Source of the DNA: Pseudomonas azotoformans
GTDB taxonomy: Bacteria > Pseudomonadota > Gammaproteobacteria > Pseudomonadales > Pseudomonadaceae
DNA length: 64,000 nt
Assembly (NCBI RefSeq): GCF_900103345.1
Contig: NZ_LT629702.1
Coordinates: 744,001-808,000, forward strand
Direction of reading: 5' to 3'
The position numbers and the translations under genes were made by a program. This document shows, in pieces, positions 29,024 to 37,630 of this stretch. Under the pieces are notes generated by a model that was not told the origin of the DNA, made no database searches, and saw only the letters and a program-made list of their open reading frames with translations. Every line of letters starts with the position of its first letter. Position 1 is the first letter of the stretch.

Positions 29024-29116
29024 ATGCGGGAGGGGGCTTGCCCCCGATGGCTGTGGCCCAGCTGGCATCTGTGTTGACTGACACACTGCTATCGGGGGCA
29101 AGCCCCCTCCCACATT
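29024..29116. repeat. REPIN (GGAGGGGGCTTGCCCCC type)
   Basis: Inverted REP pair lying between the receptor and phytase genes. The left unit has TGCGGGAGG in place of the usual TGTGGGAGG, so the outermost pairing carries one mismatch. It could stabilise the upstream receptor message or separate expression of the two genes. Confidence 0.88.
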
Positions 29117-29150
29117 GGATCTCCATTGTTTTTGACGGATTGACTCGTAC

Positions 29151-31013
29151 ATGAAGATTTCCAAGCTGTACCTGCTAATGGCCTTGACCCTCTGCGCACC
29201 GGCAATGGCCACGGACCTGGTCCTGACCCCTTGGGCTCCCAGCCTCAATGCCGAGGCCATGGCCGTGCTGAGCAGCACCGAACGCCTCACCGCCAGTACC
29301 CGCAACGGCCTGCAACTGCTCGACGCCAAAGGCACCGAACTCGCCCGCTTCAACGGCAACTTCAGCAGCCTCGACACCCGCGCTGCCGGCACCCAGGTAC
29401 TGGTCGCCAGCCTCGACAACGACCGCCAGCAAGCCGTGCTGATCAACCTTGACGCGTCCGCCAAAAGCTTTGGCAAACCGCTGTACCTGCCCACCCGTGA
29501 CTACCCGGTCAACGGCCTGTGCCTGTTCCGCGACGGCGCCGCCAACCTGTTTGTGTTCCTGGTGGGTGAAGAGGGCAAGGGTGAGCAGTGGCTGGTGGGC
29601 AACGGCTCGACGTTGCTCAGCGATCCCCAGCGTGTACGCGGTCTGCCGTTGCCGCCGTCGGCGCAGTTCTGCCAGGTGGATGACACCACCCAACAGCTGG
29701 TGGTGAATGAAGCAAACGTCGGCTGGTGGGCCTACCCGGCGCACCCGGAAGCCGAGGTCAAGCGCACGCCGGTGGCGTTGTTCGACAACCCCAAGCGTGA
29801 AGCGGGCGCCATGGCGCTGGTGCCGGGCGGGATGGTCGCACTCGATCCGAAGACGGCCCAGGTGCACCTGTTCCAGCACGTCGGCAAGGGCTGGGTCGAG
29901 CAACCGGGCCTGACGCTGCCAGGCCTCAAGGAACCGGAACAGCTCAGCGTCAACGGCCAGCAACTGCTGGTGCGCGATGACGACAATGGCAAGCTTTACC
30001 AGGGCACGCTCAGCTGGAAAGCCAAGCCTGTGACGGCGGAACCGGTACTGCCGGAAGTCGCTGCGGTGCGCCAGACCGACCCGGTCGGTCGACAGGGCGA
30101 TGCGGCGGATGACCCGGCGATCTGGATTCACCCCGCACAACCGGAAAAAAGTCGCGTGCTTGGCACCAACAAAAAGCAGGGCCTGCTGGCCTACGACCTT
30201 GACGGCAAGCTGTTGCAGGAACTGGCGGTGGGGCGTCTCAACAATGTCGATGTGCGCCCCCACTTCAAGCTCGGCGCGCAGACTGTCGACCTGGCCGTGG
30301 CGAGCAATCGCGATCACAACAGCCTGAGCCTGTTCAGCATTGACCGCCAGAGCGGCGAACTGCGCGAAGCCGGTGAAGTGCCGACGCCGCTCAAGGAGAT
30401 CTACGGCATCTGCCTGTTCCAGCCCGCCAGTGGCGAGCTCTACGCGATCGCCAACGGCAAGGACGGCACCTTCCTGCAATACCGCCTCAGCGCGCCGGAT
30501 GGCCGGGTGCAGGGCGAGCTGGTGCGCCAGTTCAAGGTCGACAGCCAGCCCGAGGGTTGCGTGGCCGATGACCAGCGCCAGCGCCTGTTTATCGGTGAAG
30601 AAGACGTCGGCGTGTGGGCAGTGGATGCCCGCGCCGACCAGCCGGCCACGCTCACCAGCGTGATCAAGGTCGGCCCGCAGTTGCATGCGGATGTCGAGGG
30701 CCTGGCGTTGTACCAGAGCGACAAGCGCGACTACCTGGTGATCTCCAGCCAGGGCAATGACAGCTACCTGGTGCTGGATGCCGAGCCGCCGTTCGCCAGC
30801 CACGGTGCCTTTCGTGTCGGCCTGAACGCGGCAGCGGGGATCGATGGCGCTTCGGAAACCGACGGTCTGGAAGTGACGGCCATGAACCTCGGCGGGCCCT
30901 GGAGCAAGGGCATGTTGGTGGTGCAGGACGGCCGCAAGCGCATGCCCGAGCAGACCCAGAATTTCAAGTTCGTGCCCTGGGCCGAGGTGACCCGCACGTT
31001 GAAATTGCCGTAG
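29151..31013 (+). CDS. Two-domain beta-propeller phytase
   Basis: 620-residue exported phytase. The signal peptide is residues 1-20, with a likely cut after CAPAMA. The C-terminal half (about 305-620) is a recognisable beta-propeller phytase domain (DPVGRQGDAADDPAIWIHP near 312, GTNKKQGLLAYDLDG, PLKEIYGICLF, YAIANGKDGTFLQYRL, DSQPEGCVADDQRQRLFIGEED). This fold uses calcium to hydrolyse phytate. The N-terminal half (about 25-295) looks like a diverged, incomplete propeller repeat, as in known dual-domain phytases. It sits between a TonB-dependent receptor and its own ExbB-ExbD-TonB genes. Expected in the periplasm or outer-membrane space. Confidence 0.9.
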   Translation: MKISKLYLLMALTLCAPAMATDLVLTPWAPSLNAEAMAVLSSTERLTASTRNGLQLLDAKGTELARFNGNFSSLDTRAAGTQVLVASLDNDRQQAVLINLDASAKSFGKPLYLPTRDYPVNGLCLFRDGAANLFVFLVGEEGKGEQWLVGNGSTLLSDPQRVRGLPLPPSAQFCQVDDTTQQLVVNEANVGWWAYPAHPEAEVKRTPVALFDNPKREAGAMALVPGGMVALDPKTAQVHLFQHVGKGWVEQPGLTLPGLKEPEQLSVNGQQLLVRDDDNGKLYQGTLSWKAKPVTAEPVLPEVAAVRQTDPVGRQGDAADDPAIWIHPAQPEKSRVLGTNKKQGLLAYDLDGKLLQELAVGRLNNVDVRPHFKLGAQTVDLAVASNRDHNSLSLFSIDRQSGELREAGEVPTPLKEIYGICLFQPASGELYAIANGKDGTFLQYRLSAPDGRVQGELVRQFKVDSQPEGCVADDQRQRLFIGEEDVGVWAVDARADQPATLTSVIKVGPQLHADVEGLALYQSDKRDYLVISSQGNDSYLVLDAEPPFASHGAFRVGLNAAAGIDGASETDGLEVTAMNLGGPWSKGMLVVQDGRKRMPEQTQNFKFVPWAEVTRTLKLP

Positions 31014-31059
31014 GCGTCATCACCCGGTCATCACTTTTTTATCGAATAGGAGCTTCACC

Positions 31060-31752
31060 ATGCACGCGACGATGGAACATATGACGATCTGGGGCTTGAT
31101 CAGCGACGCCAGCCTGTTGGTCAAGGCGGTGATGATCACCTTGCTGCTGGCCTCCTTGCTCAGCTGGTACCTGATCATCCAGCGCGGCAGTGTGCTGCGG
31201 CGCCTGGAGCGCCAGTTGAATGGCTTTGTGCAGCGCTTTCGTGCGGCGCCCGACTTGCAGCCGCTGTACCGCGACACCGTGCAGGCCGGCGAGGGTGGGA
31301 TTGCACCGATCTTCATAGCCGGCGTGCAGGAATACCAGCACCTGCACGGCCATGATCCGGCCGTGCTGGACGGCGTGGAGCGTGCGTTGCAGGTGGCGAT
31401 CACCGAGCAGGAAGTCGAGCTGGAAAAAGGCCTGCAATTCCTTGCGACCGTGGGGTCGGTGAGCCCCTACATCGGCCTGTTCGGCACTGTGTGGGGGATC
31501 ATGAATTCCTTTATCGGCCTGTCCCAGGTACAGCAGGCCACGCTGTCCACCGTGGCGCCGGGCATCGCCGAAGCTTTGATCGCCACGGCCATCGGCCTGT
31601 TTGCCGCGATCCCGGCAGTGATCGCCTACAACCGCTTCGCCGCACGCGGACAAACCTTGCTCACCCGCTACTACGCCTTCGGCAACGAACTGCAAGTGCG
31701 CCTGCACCGCACCTTGCGCGGCACGCCGATCAACCTGGCCGTGGCCGCCTGA
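31060..31752 (+). CDS. exbB: ExbB/TolQ-family proton-channel subunit
   Basis: 230-residue MotA/TolQ/ExbB family protein with three membrane helices: one near residues 20-42 (AVMITLLLASLLSWYLII) and two in the conserved C-terminal block (LATVGSVSPYIGLFGTVWGIMNSF and TAIGLFAAIPAVIAYNRF). With ExbD it forms the inner-membrane proton motor that energises TonB. Shine-Dalgarno AGGAG precedes ATG 31060 by seven bases; ATG 31072 is an alternative start. Placement after the phytase and before exbD and tonB suggests service to the upstream receptor. Confidence 0.9.
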   Translation: MHATMEHMTIWGLISDASLLVKAVMITLLLASLLSWYLIIQRGSVLRRLERQLNGFVQRFRAAPDLQPLYRDTVQAGEGGIAPIFIAGVQEYQHLHGHDPAVLDGVERALQVAITEQEVELEKGLQFLATVGSVSPYIGLFGTVWGIMNSFIGLSQVQQATLSTVAPGIAEALIATAIGLFAAIPAVIAYNRFAARGQTLLTRYYAFGNELQVRLHRTLRGTPINLAVAA

Positions 31753-31767
31753 ACAAGGAGCAAACCG

Positions 31768-32214
31768 ATGTTGACCAGGCCGCAACGCAAGCATGGGCCC
31801 AAGGCCGAGATGAACGTGGTGCCCTATATCGACGTGATGCTGGTGCTGCTGGTGATCTTCATGGTTACCGCGCCGATGCTCACCCAGGGCGTGAAGATCG
31901 AGCTGCCCAAGGTCGCCGCCGAGGCGCTGGCCACCGACACCCGCCAGCAGATCCTCACGCTGTCGGTGAAGGCCGATGGTGGCTACTACTGGAACCTCGG
32001 CGGTGAACTCGACACCCAACACCAGACCGACAGCGCCGTGACCCTCGACGAAATGGGCGCCAAGGTCATGCAGGTGGTGGCGGCGCGCAGCGACACCCAG
32101 GTGTACATCCGCGCCGACGATAACGCAGGTTACGGCCGTGTGGTCGCGGCCATGGCGGTGTTGCAGAAGGGCGGGGTGAGCAACCTTGGGCTGGTGACCG
32201 AGGCCCCGCAATGA
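31768..32214 (+). CDS. exbD: ExbD/TolR-family motor subunit
   Basis: 148-residue ExbD/TolR protein. The single N-terminal membrane helix (MNVVPYIDVMLVLLVIFMVTAPM, about residues 15-37) carries the conserved proton-relay aspartate in YIDVML. A periplasmic domain (LTLSVKADGGYYWNLGGE ... VYIRADDNAGYGRVVAAMAVLQKGG) follows. AAGGAG lies eight bases before the start. The stop overlaps the tonB start by four bases. Confidence 0.92.
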   Translation: MLTRPQRKHGPKAEMNVVPYIDVMLVLLVIFMVTAPMLTQGVKIELPKVAAEALATDTRQQILTLSVKADGGYYWNLGGELDTQHQTDSAVTLDEMGAKVMQVVAARSDTQVYIRADDNAGYGRVVAAMAVLQKGGVSNLGLVTEAPQ

Positions 32215-32966
32215 CGGCGATGATCATGCACAGTCCGCTGCTCGCAGTGGGGCCTGGGGAGCCTTCCGGGTTCTGGAGAAACAGCGTGGCGGCCAGCCTC
32301 GCGGTGGCGCTGCATGTAGGCGTGCTGGCTGCGCTGATGCTCGGCTGGTCGACGGAAAAACCGCCGGTGGAAGCCCCCAGGGTGATGCATACCCAGTTGG
32401 TAATGCTGCCGGCTGCACCTGTGCCGGCTCCCGCACCTGAACCGGTGGCCATCACGCCCCTGGAGCCGGTCGCGGTGCCCGTACCGGTGAAGCCCACGGT
32501 CGATCCGCAGATCCAGGCGCGCAAACTCGAACAGGCCGCCCTGGCGCGTAAGCGCGTCGAAGAAAAGCAGCAGGAGCAGCAACGGCTGGCCACTGAACAG
32601 CGCAACCGTGAGCAGGCACAACAGCGTGCTGACCAGCAGCGCCAGGCCGCTGAAACAGCGCGAGCTGCAACACCCGCTGCGGCACCGGCTTTCGACAGCC
32701 GCCAGTACCAGCCCTTGAGCAAGGACGCGCCGGACTACCCCGAGCGCGCCCTGGATAAGCACATCGAAGGCGATTGTTCGGTGGAGTACACCGTCAACAC
32801 CCAGGGCCGCGTGGAAAACCCCAGGGTGCTCGACGGCTGCCACCCTTTGTTCATGCGGCCTTCACTGGCGGCGGCGAATACCTTCCGTTACCAGCCACGG
32901 ATTGTTGATGGAAAACCCGTGCCCGTGCCAGCAGTGCGCAACACGTTCCACTACCGCATCAAATGA
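32211..32966 (+). CDS. tonB: TonB energy transducer with two C-terminal cysteines
   Basis: 251-residue TonB family protein. The N-terminal anchor is about residues 25-46 (SVAASLAVALHVGVLAALML). A Pro-rich stretch (VPAPAPEPVAITPLEPVAVPVPVKP) leads into a TolA-like charged helix of about 55 residues rich in Gln, Arg, Glu and Ala. The C-terminal TonB domain (DYPERALDKHIEGDCSVEYTV to FHYRIK) follows. The two cysteines in this domain (EGDC and LDGCHP) are unusual for TonB and could form a disulfide. Starts at 32211, 32220 or 32226 are all possible; the first gives ATGA coupling to exbD. Confidence 0.88.
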   Translation: MTAMIMHSPLLAVGPGEPSGFWRNSVAASLAVALHVGVLAALMLGWSTEKPPVEAPRVMHTQLVMLPAAPVPAPAPEPVAITPLEPVAVPVPVKPTVDPQIQARKLEQAALARKRVEEKQQEQQRLATEQRNREQAQQRADQQRQAAETARAATPAAAPAFDSRQYQPLSKDAPDYPERALDKHIEGDCSVEYTVNTQGRVENPRVLDGCHPLFMRPSLAAANTFRYQPRIVDGKPVPVPAVRNTFHYRIK

Positions 32967-32990
32967 TTTCTCCCAGTCAACACAGATCAC

Positions 32991-33080
32991 ATGTGGGAGC
33001 GGGCTTGCTCGCGAATGCGGTGGTTCAGTCAAAGGTCTATCGACTGACACTCTGCATTCGCGAGCAAGCCCGCTCCCACG
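32991..33080. repeat. REPIN (GGAGCGGGCTTGCTCGCG type)
   Basis: Inverted pair TGTGGGAGCGGGCTTGCTCG and mirror around about 50 bases, between convergent tonB and the hydroxyacid dehydrogenase gene. The REP core differs from the GGGGGCTTGCCCCC type found at most other sites in the window. Confidence 0.9.
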
Positions 33081-33092
33081 TTTTGATTTGCG

Positions 33093-34037
33093 TTAGACGT
33101 AAACTAAGTTATTCAGCGCTTGATCGGCCACGTAGCGCTCCAGGTTCGCCAAAAAAGTATCGGCAATCTCGTTGCGGCTATTGGTCGAAATCGCCGAGGT
33201 ATGCGGCGACAGCCTAACCCGTGGATGGGTGTACAACGCATGCCCGTCCGGCAGCGGCTCCGGCTCGGTCACATCCAGCGATGCCAAGCCAACCTGCCCA
33301 TTGTCCAGCGCCTCCAGCAACGCTTCCTGATCCAGCAAGCCACCCCGTGCTATGTTGATCAGGTGCAACCCCGGCTTGGCGCTGGCGAAGACGTCACGGT
33401 TGATGATATGCCGCGTGGCCTCGGTCAGCGGTGCCGCCACCACCAGGTGATCGGCGCGGGCGAACAGGTCGTGGATGTCGCTGGCGGCTTCCACTCCGGT
33501 GCTGAAGGGGGCCGAGCTGTGGCGCAGCGCAACCACCTTGATCCCCAGGGCCAGGGCCTTGTGCGCCAGGCGCTCGCCAATCGCTCCAAACCCCAGGATG
33601 CCCAGCGTGGTGCCCTTGAGCGGGCGCAGCGGGGTGAAGTGCCACTGGGCATCCTTGACCCAGATATCCGGCAAATGCTTGGACGCGGCAAAGATCGCTG
33701 CCAAGGCGAATTCGGCCAGGTTGTCGGCTGCACTGCCCCGCGATGTGGTCACCGGAGGGCCGTTGAACAGCCACTGTGGGTAGAAGTCGATGCCCGACGA
33801 CACCAGGTGCACCCACTGTACGCCGTAGGGCCAACCGGGGGGCGGAGTGTCCGGGGCGGTGTAGCCGCGCACGTTGATCGGGCGCAGCAGCAGGATATTC
33901 GCCTGGGGCGGCAGGTCGCTGGGCACCCCGACGGGCACCCCGATCACCTGGGCCTCGGGGTGGATCGACGCCAGGCGCTGGCGGAGGACCTCGTTGTAAT
34001 CCTCGTCCAGCTGGCTGGCGATAATCACCTGGGTCAT
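33093..34037 (-). CDS. D-2-hydroxyacid dehydrogenase (NAD-binding)
   Basis: 314-residue D-isomer-specific 2-hydroxyacid dehydrogenase. The NAD-binding motif TLGILGFGAIGERLAHKALALGI covers about residues 148-170. Catalytic parts are ARGGLLDQEALLEAL (Arg near 232), the DVTEPEPLPDGHALY loop (Glu near 262) and the histidine in LSPHTSAIS (near 282). Cytosolic reduction of a 2-oxoacid is expected; the substrate is unknown. ATG 34037 is chosen as it overlaps the stop of the SfnB-like gene by four bases, making it the last gene of the sulfur operon on the minus strand. A phosphonate or glyoxylate reductase role is possible. Confidence 0.87.
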   Translation of the reverse strand: MTQVIIASQLDEDYNEVLRQRLASIHPEAQVIGVPVGVPSDLPPQANILLLRPINVRGYTAPDTPPPGWPYGVQWVHLVSSGIDFYPQWLFNGPPVTTSRGSAADNLAEFALAAIFAASKHLPDIWVKDAQWHFTPLRPLKGTTLGILGFGAIGERLAHKALALGIKVVALRHSSAPFSTGVEAASDIHDLFARADHLVVAAPLTEATRHIINRDVFASAKPGLHLINIARGGLLDQEALLEALDNGQVGLASLDVTEPEPLPDGHALYTHPRVRLSPHTSAISTNSRNEIADTFLANLERYVADQALNNLVYV

Positions 34038-35212
34038 GTGCGCTCCTTGTGGCGTTGGGCGAAGGCAGCCTTGCCGACACCTTGTAATACCGCGTCGTTC
34101 TGCGGGGTATGCACGCGGCTGCACAGCACGTCGCGGTAATGCCGTTGCAGCGGGCTGTGGCGCGACAGGCCCGGGTTGCCCGAGGCCTCGATGGCCAGCT
34201 CCACGGCACGGATCGCGTTGTTGGTTACCAGGTACTTCAATTGCGCGGCGTTGGCGGCCGGGGTTTGGCCCTCGGCGGCGGCGTCGAGCAGGCTGCGGTT
34301 GGCAAACAGCAGGGTGTCGATATGGCCGACGGTTTCCTGGAAGCGCGGCAAGCTCGACAGCGCCGCACCGAGGTTAGACGGTTGGCGTTCCTCCAGCCAG
34401 TTCACCAGCCAGTCCCGGGCGGCCTGGGCCACGGCGTCATACACCGAGGACAGCAACACCGACATCCATAGGAAGCCCTCGCTATCCAGCTCCGGCGACG
34501 GCGCGCTCCACGGGCTGACGCTGACGGCGTGGTCGAGTGGCACCAGCACGTTCTCGAGCAGCACTTCATGGCTGCAGGTGGCGCGCATGCCCAGGTGGTC
34601 CCAGGTGTCGATGATGCTCACCCCGGGGCTGTCCTTGGGCACCAGCCAGGCGCCCACCAGCGGGTCGGCGTCGTCACTGCGGCCCCACACGCTGAACCAG
34701 CTCAGGCCGTGGCTGCCGGTGGAGTAGATCTTGCGTCCGCTGATGCGCCAGCCTTCGGCGGTGCGCACGGCGGTGGTCGTCGGCAGCCCGCCACGGGCCG
34801 GGGTGCCGAGGTCGGGCTCGACGCGCAGGGCGTTGATCAGTGCGCCGTTGTGCACTGCGTCTTCGGCCACTTGCCTGCGCAGGTGCGCGGGCCAGGTCTT
34901 GCTGTCTTGCAGGCGGGTGTGTTGCAGGTACTGCATCACCAGGATCAGCGCGGTGGACGGCTCGCCCTTGGCAATCGCACTGATTGCCCTGCGTGCCTGG
35001 GACAGGCTGGCGCCGCCGCCGCCCAGGGCCTTGGGCACCGTGAGGGCGAGCAGGCCGTGTTCGTGCAGCAACTTGAAGTTGGCGTGAGGGAAAGCGCCGC
35101 TCTCGTCGTAGACTTGCGCGGTGCTGGCCAGCTCGGTGGTAAGACGTTCGAGCAGGGCGTCGAACTGGGCGACTTCCACGGAGCGCAAGGAGGGCTGCAA
35201 GGATGGGCTCAT
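34034..35212 (-). CDS. sfnB: SfnB/DszC-like acyl-CoA-dehydrogenase-fold flavoprotein
   Basis: 392-residue flavoprotein of the acyl-CoA dehydrogenase fold, in the SfnB/DszC branch linked to organosulfur use. N-terminal helical domain to about 115, central beta domain (ALINALRVEPDLGTPARGG, WRISGRKIYSTGSHGLSWFSVWGR) about 120-235, and C-terminal helices ending RHSPLQRHYRDVLCSRVHTPQNDAV. It shows the HxP-type ending of flavin-dependent monooxygenase relatives rather than a typical catalytic glutamate, suggesting FMNH2-dependent oxygenation. It is coupled by four-base overlaps to both neighbours, so it acts with the NtaA/SnaA-like enzyme. Confidence 0.82.
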   Translation of the reverse strand: MSPSLQPSLRSVEVAQFDALLERLTTELASTAQVYDESGAFPHANFKLLHEHGLLALTVPKALGGGGASLSQARRAISAIAKGEPSTALILVMQYLQHTRLQDSKTWPAHLRRQVAEDAVHNGALINALRVEPDLGTPARGGLPTTTAVRTAEGWRISGRKIYSTGSHGLSWFSVWGRSDDADPLVGAWLVPKDSPGVSIIDTWDHLGMRATCSHEVLLENVLVPLDHAVSVSPWSAPSPELDSEGFLWMSVLLSSVYDAVAQAARDWLVNWLEERQPSNLGAALSSLPRFQETVGHIDTLLFANRSLLDAAAEGQTPAANAAQLKYLVTNNAIRAVELAIEASGNPGLSRHSPLQRHYRDVLCSRVHTPQNDAVLQGVGKAAFAQRHKERT

Positions 35213-36558
35213 GCCAGCGCCTCTTGCTGCTCTTCAACCTCGGCGGCGACGCTGTAGCGGTTCACCGGCACCTCCAGGCCCAGGTTATCGCGCAGGGTCT
35301 GGCCGCTGTATTCGCTGCGGAACAGGCCGCGCTTCTGCAACACTGGCACCACCAGTTCGGTGAAGTACTGCAAGCCATCCGGCAGCACCGAGTTGATGAT
35401 GAAACCGTCACTGGCGCCGCGCTCGAACCAGGTCTGGATCGCATCGGCGACCTGTTCCGGGGTGCCGACAAAATCACGTTTGGGCCGCGAGAAACGCAGG
35501 GCCACTTCGCGCAGGGTCAGGCCTTCGTCCCTGGCCAGTTGCTTGATGCGGTCGGAGCCGCCTTTCTGGCTGTTGGACCCCAGGTCCCCCAGTTCCGGGA
35601 ACGGCGCGTCCAGCGGGTATTGGCTGAAATCGTGGTCGTTGAACGGGCGACCGAGGGCGACGATGGCATCTTCCACGGTGACCAGCTCCACGGCCTGCTG
35701 GTAGCGGCTTTCCACTTCGGCCTCGTCGCGGCCGACAATCGGGCGGATGCCCGGCAGGATCGACAGGTTTTGCGGGTCACGGCCAAAGCCCTCGGCGCGG
35801 CGTTTCAGGTCTTGGGTATACACCAGGCCCTCCTCGATGCTGTCCACGTGCACAAAGATCGCATCGGCGTTCTGCGCCGCGAAGTTGCGCCCGTCCTCCG
35901 AGGTGCCGGCCTGGAAAATCACCGGTTGGCCCTGGCGCGAGCGCGCGATGTTCAGCGGACCTTTGACCGAGAAGAAGTCGCCCTTGTGGTTGAGTGCATG
36001 CAGCTTGCCCGGGGCGAAAAACTCGCCGGACTGTTTGTTGTAGGTAAAGGCGTCGTCTTCCCACGAATCCCACAGGCCCTGCACGGTGCTTACGTGTTCC
36101 TTGGCGATGCGGTAACGCACGGCGTGGGGCGGGTGCTCGGCCTTGCTGAAGTTGTCGGCGGTGCCGCTGAGCCATGAGGTGACCACGTTCCAACCGGCGC
36201 GACCGCCGCTGATATGGTCCAGGGACGCGAACTGGCGCGCGACCTGGTAGGGCTCGGTGTAGCTGACGGTCACGGTGGCGACCAGGCCGATATGTGTGGT
36301 GATCGCGGCGAGTGCCGACAGGATGGTCAACGGCTCGAAACGGTTGAGGTAGTGCGGGCTGGACTTGGCGTGGATATGCAGGCTGTCGGCGATGAACACG
36401 AAGTCGAACTTGGCGGCTTCGGCCAATTCAGTCTGTTGTTTGTAGAAGCCGAAGCTGGTGCTGGCATTCGGTTGGGCGTTCGGGTGGCGCCATTCGCCCC
36501 AGCCGTGACCGACGCCATGGACCATGGCTCCCAGTTTCAAATGACGTGGCTTGCTCAT
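35209..36558 (-). CDS. NtaA/SnaA/DszA-type FMN-dependent monooxygenase
   Basis: 449-residue luciferase-like monooxygenase of the NtaA/SnaA/DszA family, which uses reduced FMN from a separate reductase. Motifs include LKLGAMVHGVGHGWGEWRHP at the N-terminus, FVFIADSLHIH (near 52), HISGGRAGWNVVTSW (near 125) and RSRQGQPVIFQAGTSEDGRNFAAQNADAIF (near 205-235). It has a good AAGGAG Shine-Dalgarno. The start follows the sulfonate-binding protein gene by 12 bases and the stop overlaps sfnB. Likely cleaves a C-S or C-N bond in a scavenged organosulfur or amine compound; the exact substrate cannot be told. Confidence 0.88.
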   Translation of the reverse strand: MSKPRHLKLGAMVHGVGHGWGEWRHPNAQPNASTSFGFYKQQTELAEAAKFDFVFIADSLHIHAKSSPHYLNRFEPLTILSALAAITTHIGLVATVTVSYTEPYQVARQFASLDHISGGRAGWNVVTSWLSGTADNFSKAEHPPHAVRYRIAKEHVSTVQGLWDSWEDDAFTYNKQSGEFFAPGKLHALNHKGDFFSVKGPLNIARSRQGQPVIFQAGTSEDGRNFAAQNADAIFVHVDSIEEGLVYTQDLKRRAEGFGRDPQNLSILPGIRPIVGRDEAEVESRYQQAVELVTVEDAIVALGRPFNDHDFSQYPLDAPFPELGDLGSNSQKGGSDRIKQLARDEGLTLREVALRFSRPKRDFVGTPEQVADAIQTWFERGASDGFIINSVLPDGLQYFTELVVPVLQKRGLFRSEYSGQTLRDNLGLEVPVNRYSVAAEVEEQQEALA

Positions 36559-36570
36559 GTGCTGCTCCTT

Positions 36571-37545
36571 TTAGCGCGAGGCTTGGTTGAAGGGGACACG
36601 CTTGGCGTTGAAGCTCTTGTCGAAGCCCTGCGACACGTCGATGTGCTTGAGCAGCAGGCCTTCCTGTTGATAGGTGTCGGCGGTCGCTTGCAGGCCCCTG
36701 ATCACCGCATCGTCGATCGTGACCGGGTTCAGGCGGGTGTCCTTGGCCACCGTCACATGCACGTCCAGCGGCAGGCCGGTGATCCTGGCCTGGGCGGCGG
36801 CGTATTCATTGGGGTGGGTGTTGGCCCAGGCATACGCGCGGTCGACGCGGGCGACAAAGTCGTCGAGCTGCGGGCGCTTGTCGGCGATGGCCTGGCTTGT
36901 GGCGGCGAGGTACAGGTGGTTGCTCAACAGTTGGTTGCCGCTGATCAGCACACGGGCCTGGCTTTGTGAAGTGACCACAGTGGTGTACGGGTCCCAGGTG
37001 GCCCAGGCGTCGGCGGTGCCGTTATCCAGCACCAGGCGTGATTCGCTGGGCAGCAGGAAAATGAACTGCACATCCTGGGTGGTCAGGCCGGCGGTGGCCA
37101 GGGCCTTGATCGCCAGGTAATGGCCGATGGAGCCGCGCCCGGTGACGATCTTCTTGCCCTTGAGGTCGGCAACGGTCTTGATCGGTGAGTCCTTGGGCAC
37201 GACCAGGGCGGTCGTGGTGCGCCCTTCGGAGTGGATGATGCTGACCACCTTGAGGGAGGCACCGGCACCGAGGGCGAACACGTACGGCGCATCACCGAGG
37301 GCGCCGATGTCCACGGCACCGGCGTTGAGTGCTTCGCCCAGCGGCGAGGCCGATGGGAACTCCGACCACTGGATCGTGTAAGGCACATTCCGGGTTTCGC
37401 CGGAGGCTTCCAGCAGCGCCTTGATTGTCGACTTCTGGTTGGCCACCCGCAGCGGTTGCAGGTCGGCGGCAGCGGCGCTGCCGATCAGGCCAAGGGCGAG
37501 GGCGGTGCCCAGGAGCAGGCGTTTGAAAGGGCGGTTGTCGAGCAT
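36571..37545 (-). CDS. SsuA-like sulfonate ABC-transporter substrate-binding protein
   Basis: 324-residue periplasmic binding protein of the SsuA/TauA/NrtA type. The signal peptide is residues 1-27 (LLLGTALALGLIGSAAA, cleavage before DLQPLRV). The fold is visible in FPSASPLGEALNAGAVDIGALGDAPYVFAL (near 62-90), KIVTGRGSIGHYLAIKALATAGL and LDNGTADAWATWDPYTT. It heads the minus-strand operon with the monooxygenase, SfnB-like and dehydrogenase genes. No permease or ATPase gene is in the window, so it must use a transporter encoded elsewhere. A hairpin overlaps its Shine-Dalgarno. Confidence 0.88.
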   Translation of the reverse strand: MLDNRPFKRLLLGTALALGLIGSAAAADLQPLRVANQKSTIKALLEASGETRNVPYTIQWSEFPSASPLGEALNAGAVDIGALGDAPYVFALGAGASLKVVSIIHSEGRTTTALVVPKDSPIKTVADLKGKKIVTGRGSIGHYLAIKALATAGLTTQDVQFIFLLPSESRLVLDNGTADAWATWDPYTTVVTSQSQARVLISGNQLLSNHLYLAATSQAIADKRPQLDDFVARVDRAYAWANTHPNEYAAAQARITGLPLDVHVTVAKDTRLNPVTIDDAVIRGLQATADTYQQEGLLLKHIDVSQGFDKSFNAKRVPFNQASR

Positions 37546-37553
37546 GGGGCAAA

Positions 37554-37596
37554 CTCCAGGCGTTTGGTGTCTTTCAAGGGATACCTCCGCCTGGAG
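37554..37596 (-). promoter_or_regulatory. Hairpin covering the Shine-Dalgarno of the sulfonate-binding protein gene
   Basis: On the minus strand CTCCAGGCG (37588-37596) pairs perfectly with CGCCTGGAG (37554-37562) across a 25-base loop. The distal arm contains the GGAG that lies eight bases before ATG 37545, so folding would hide the ribosome-binding site. Function is inferred from geometry only. Confidence 0.45.
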
Positions 37597-37630
37597 AAGG
37601 GGTCGGATTCCATCGCATGTACGGGGTGGG

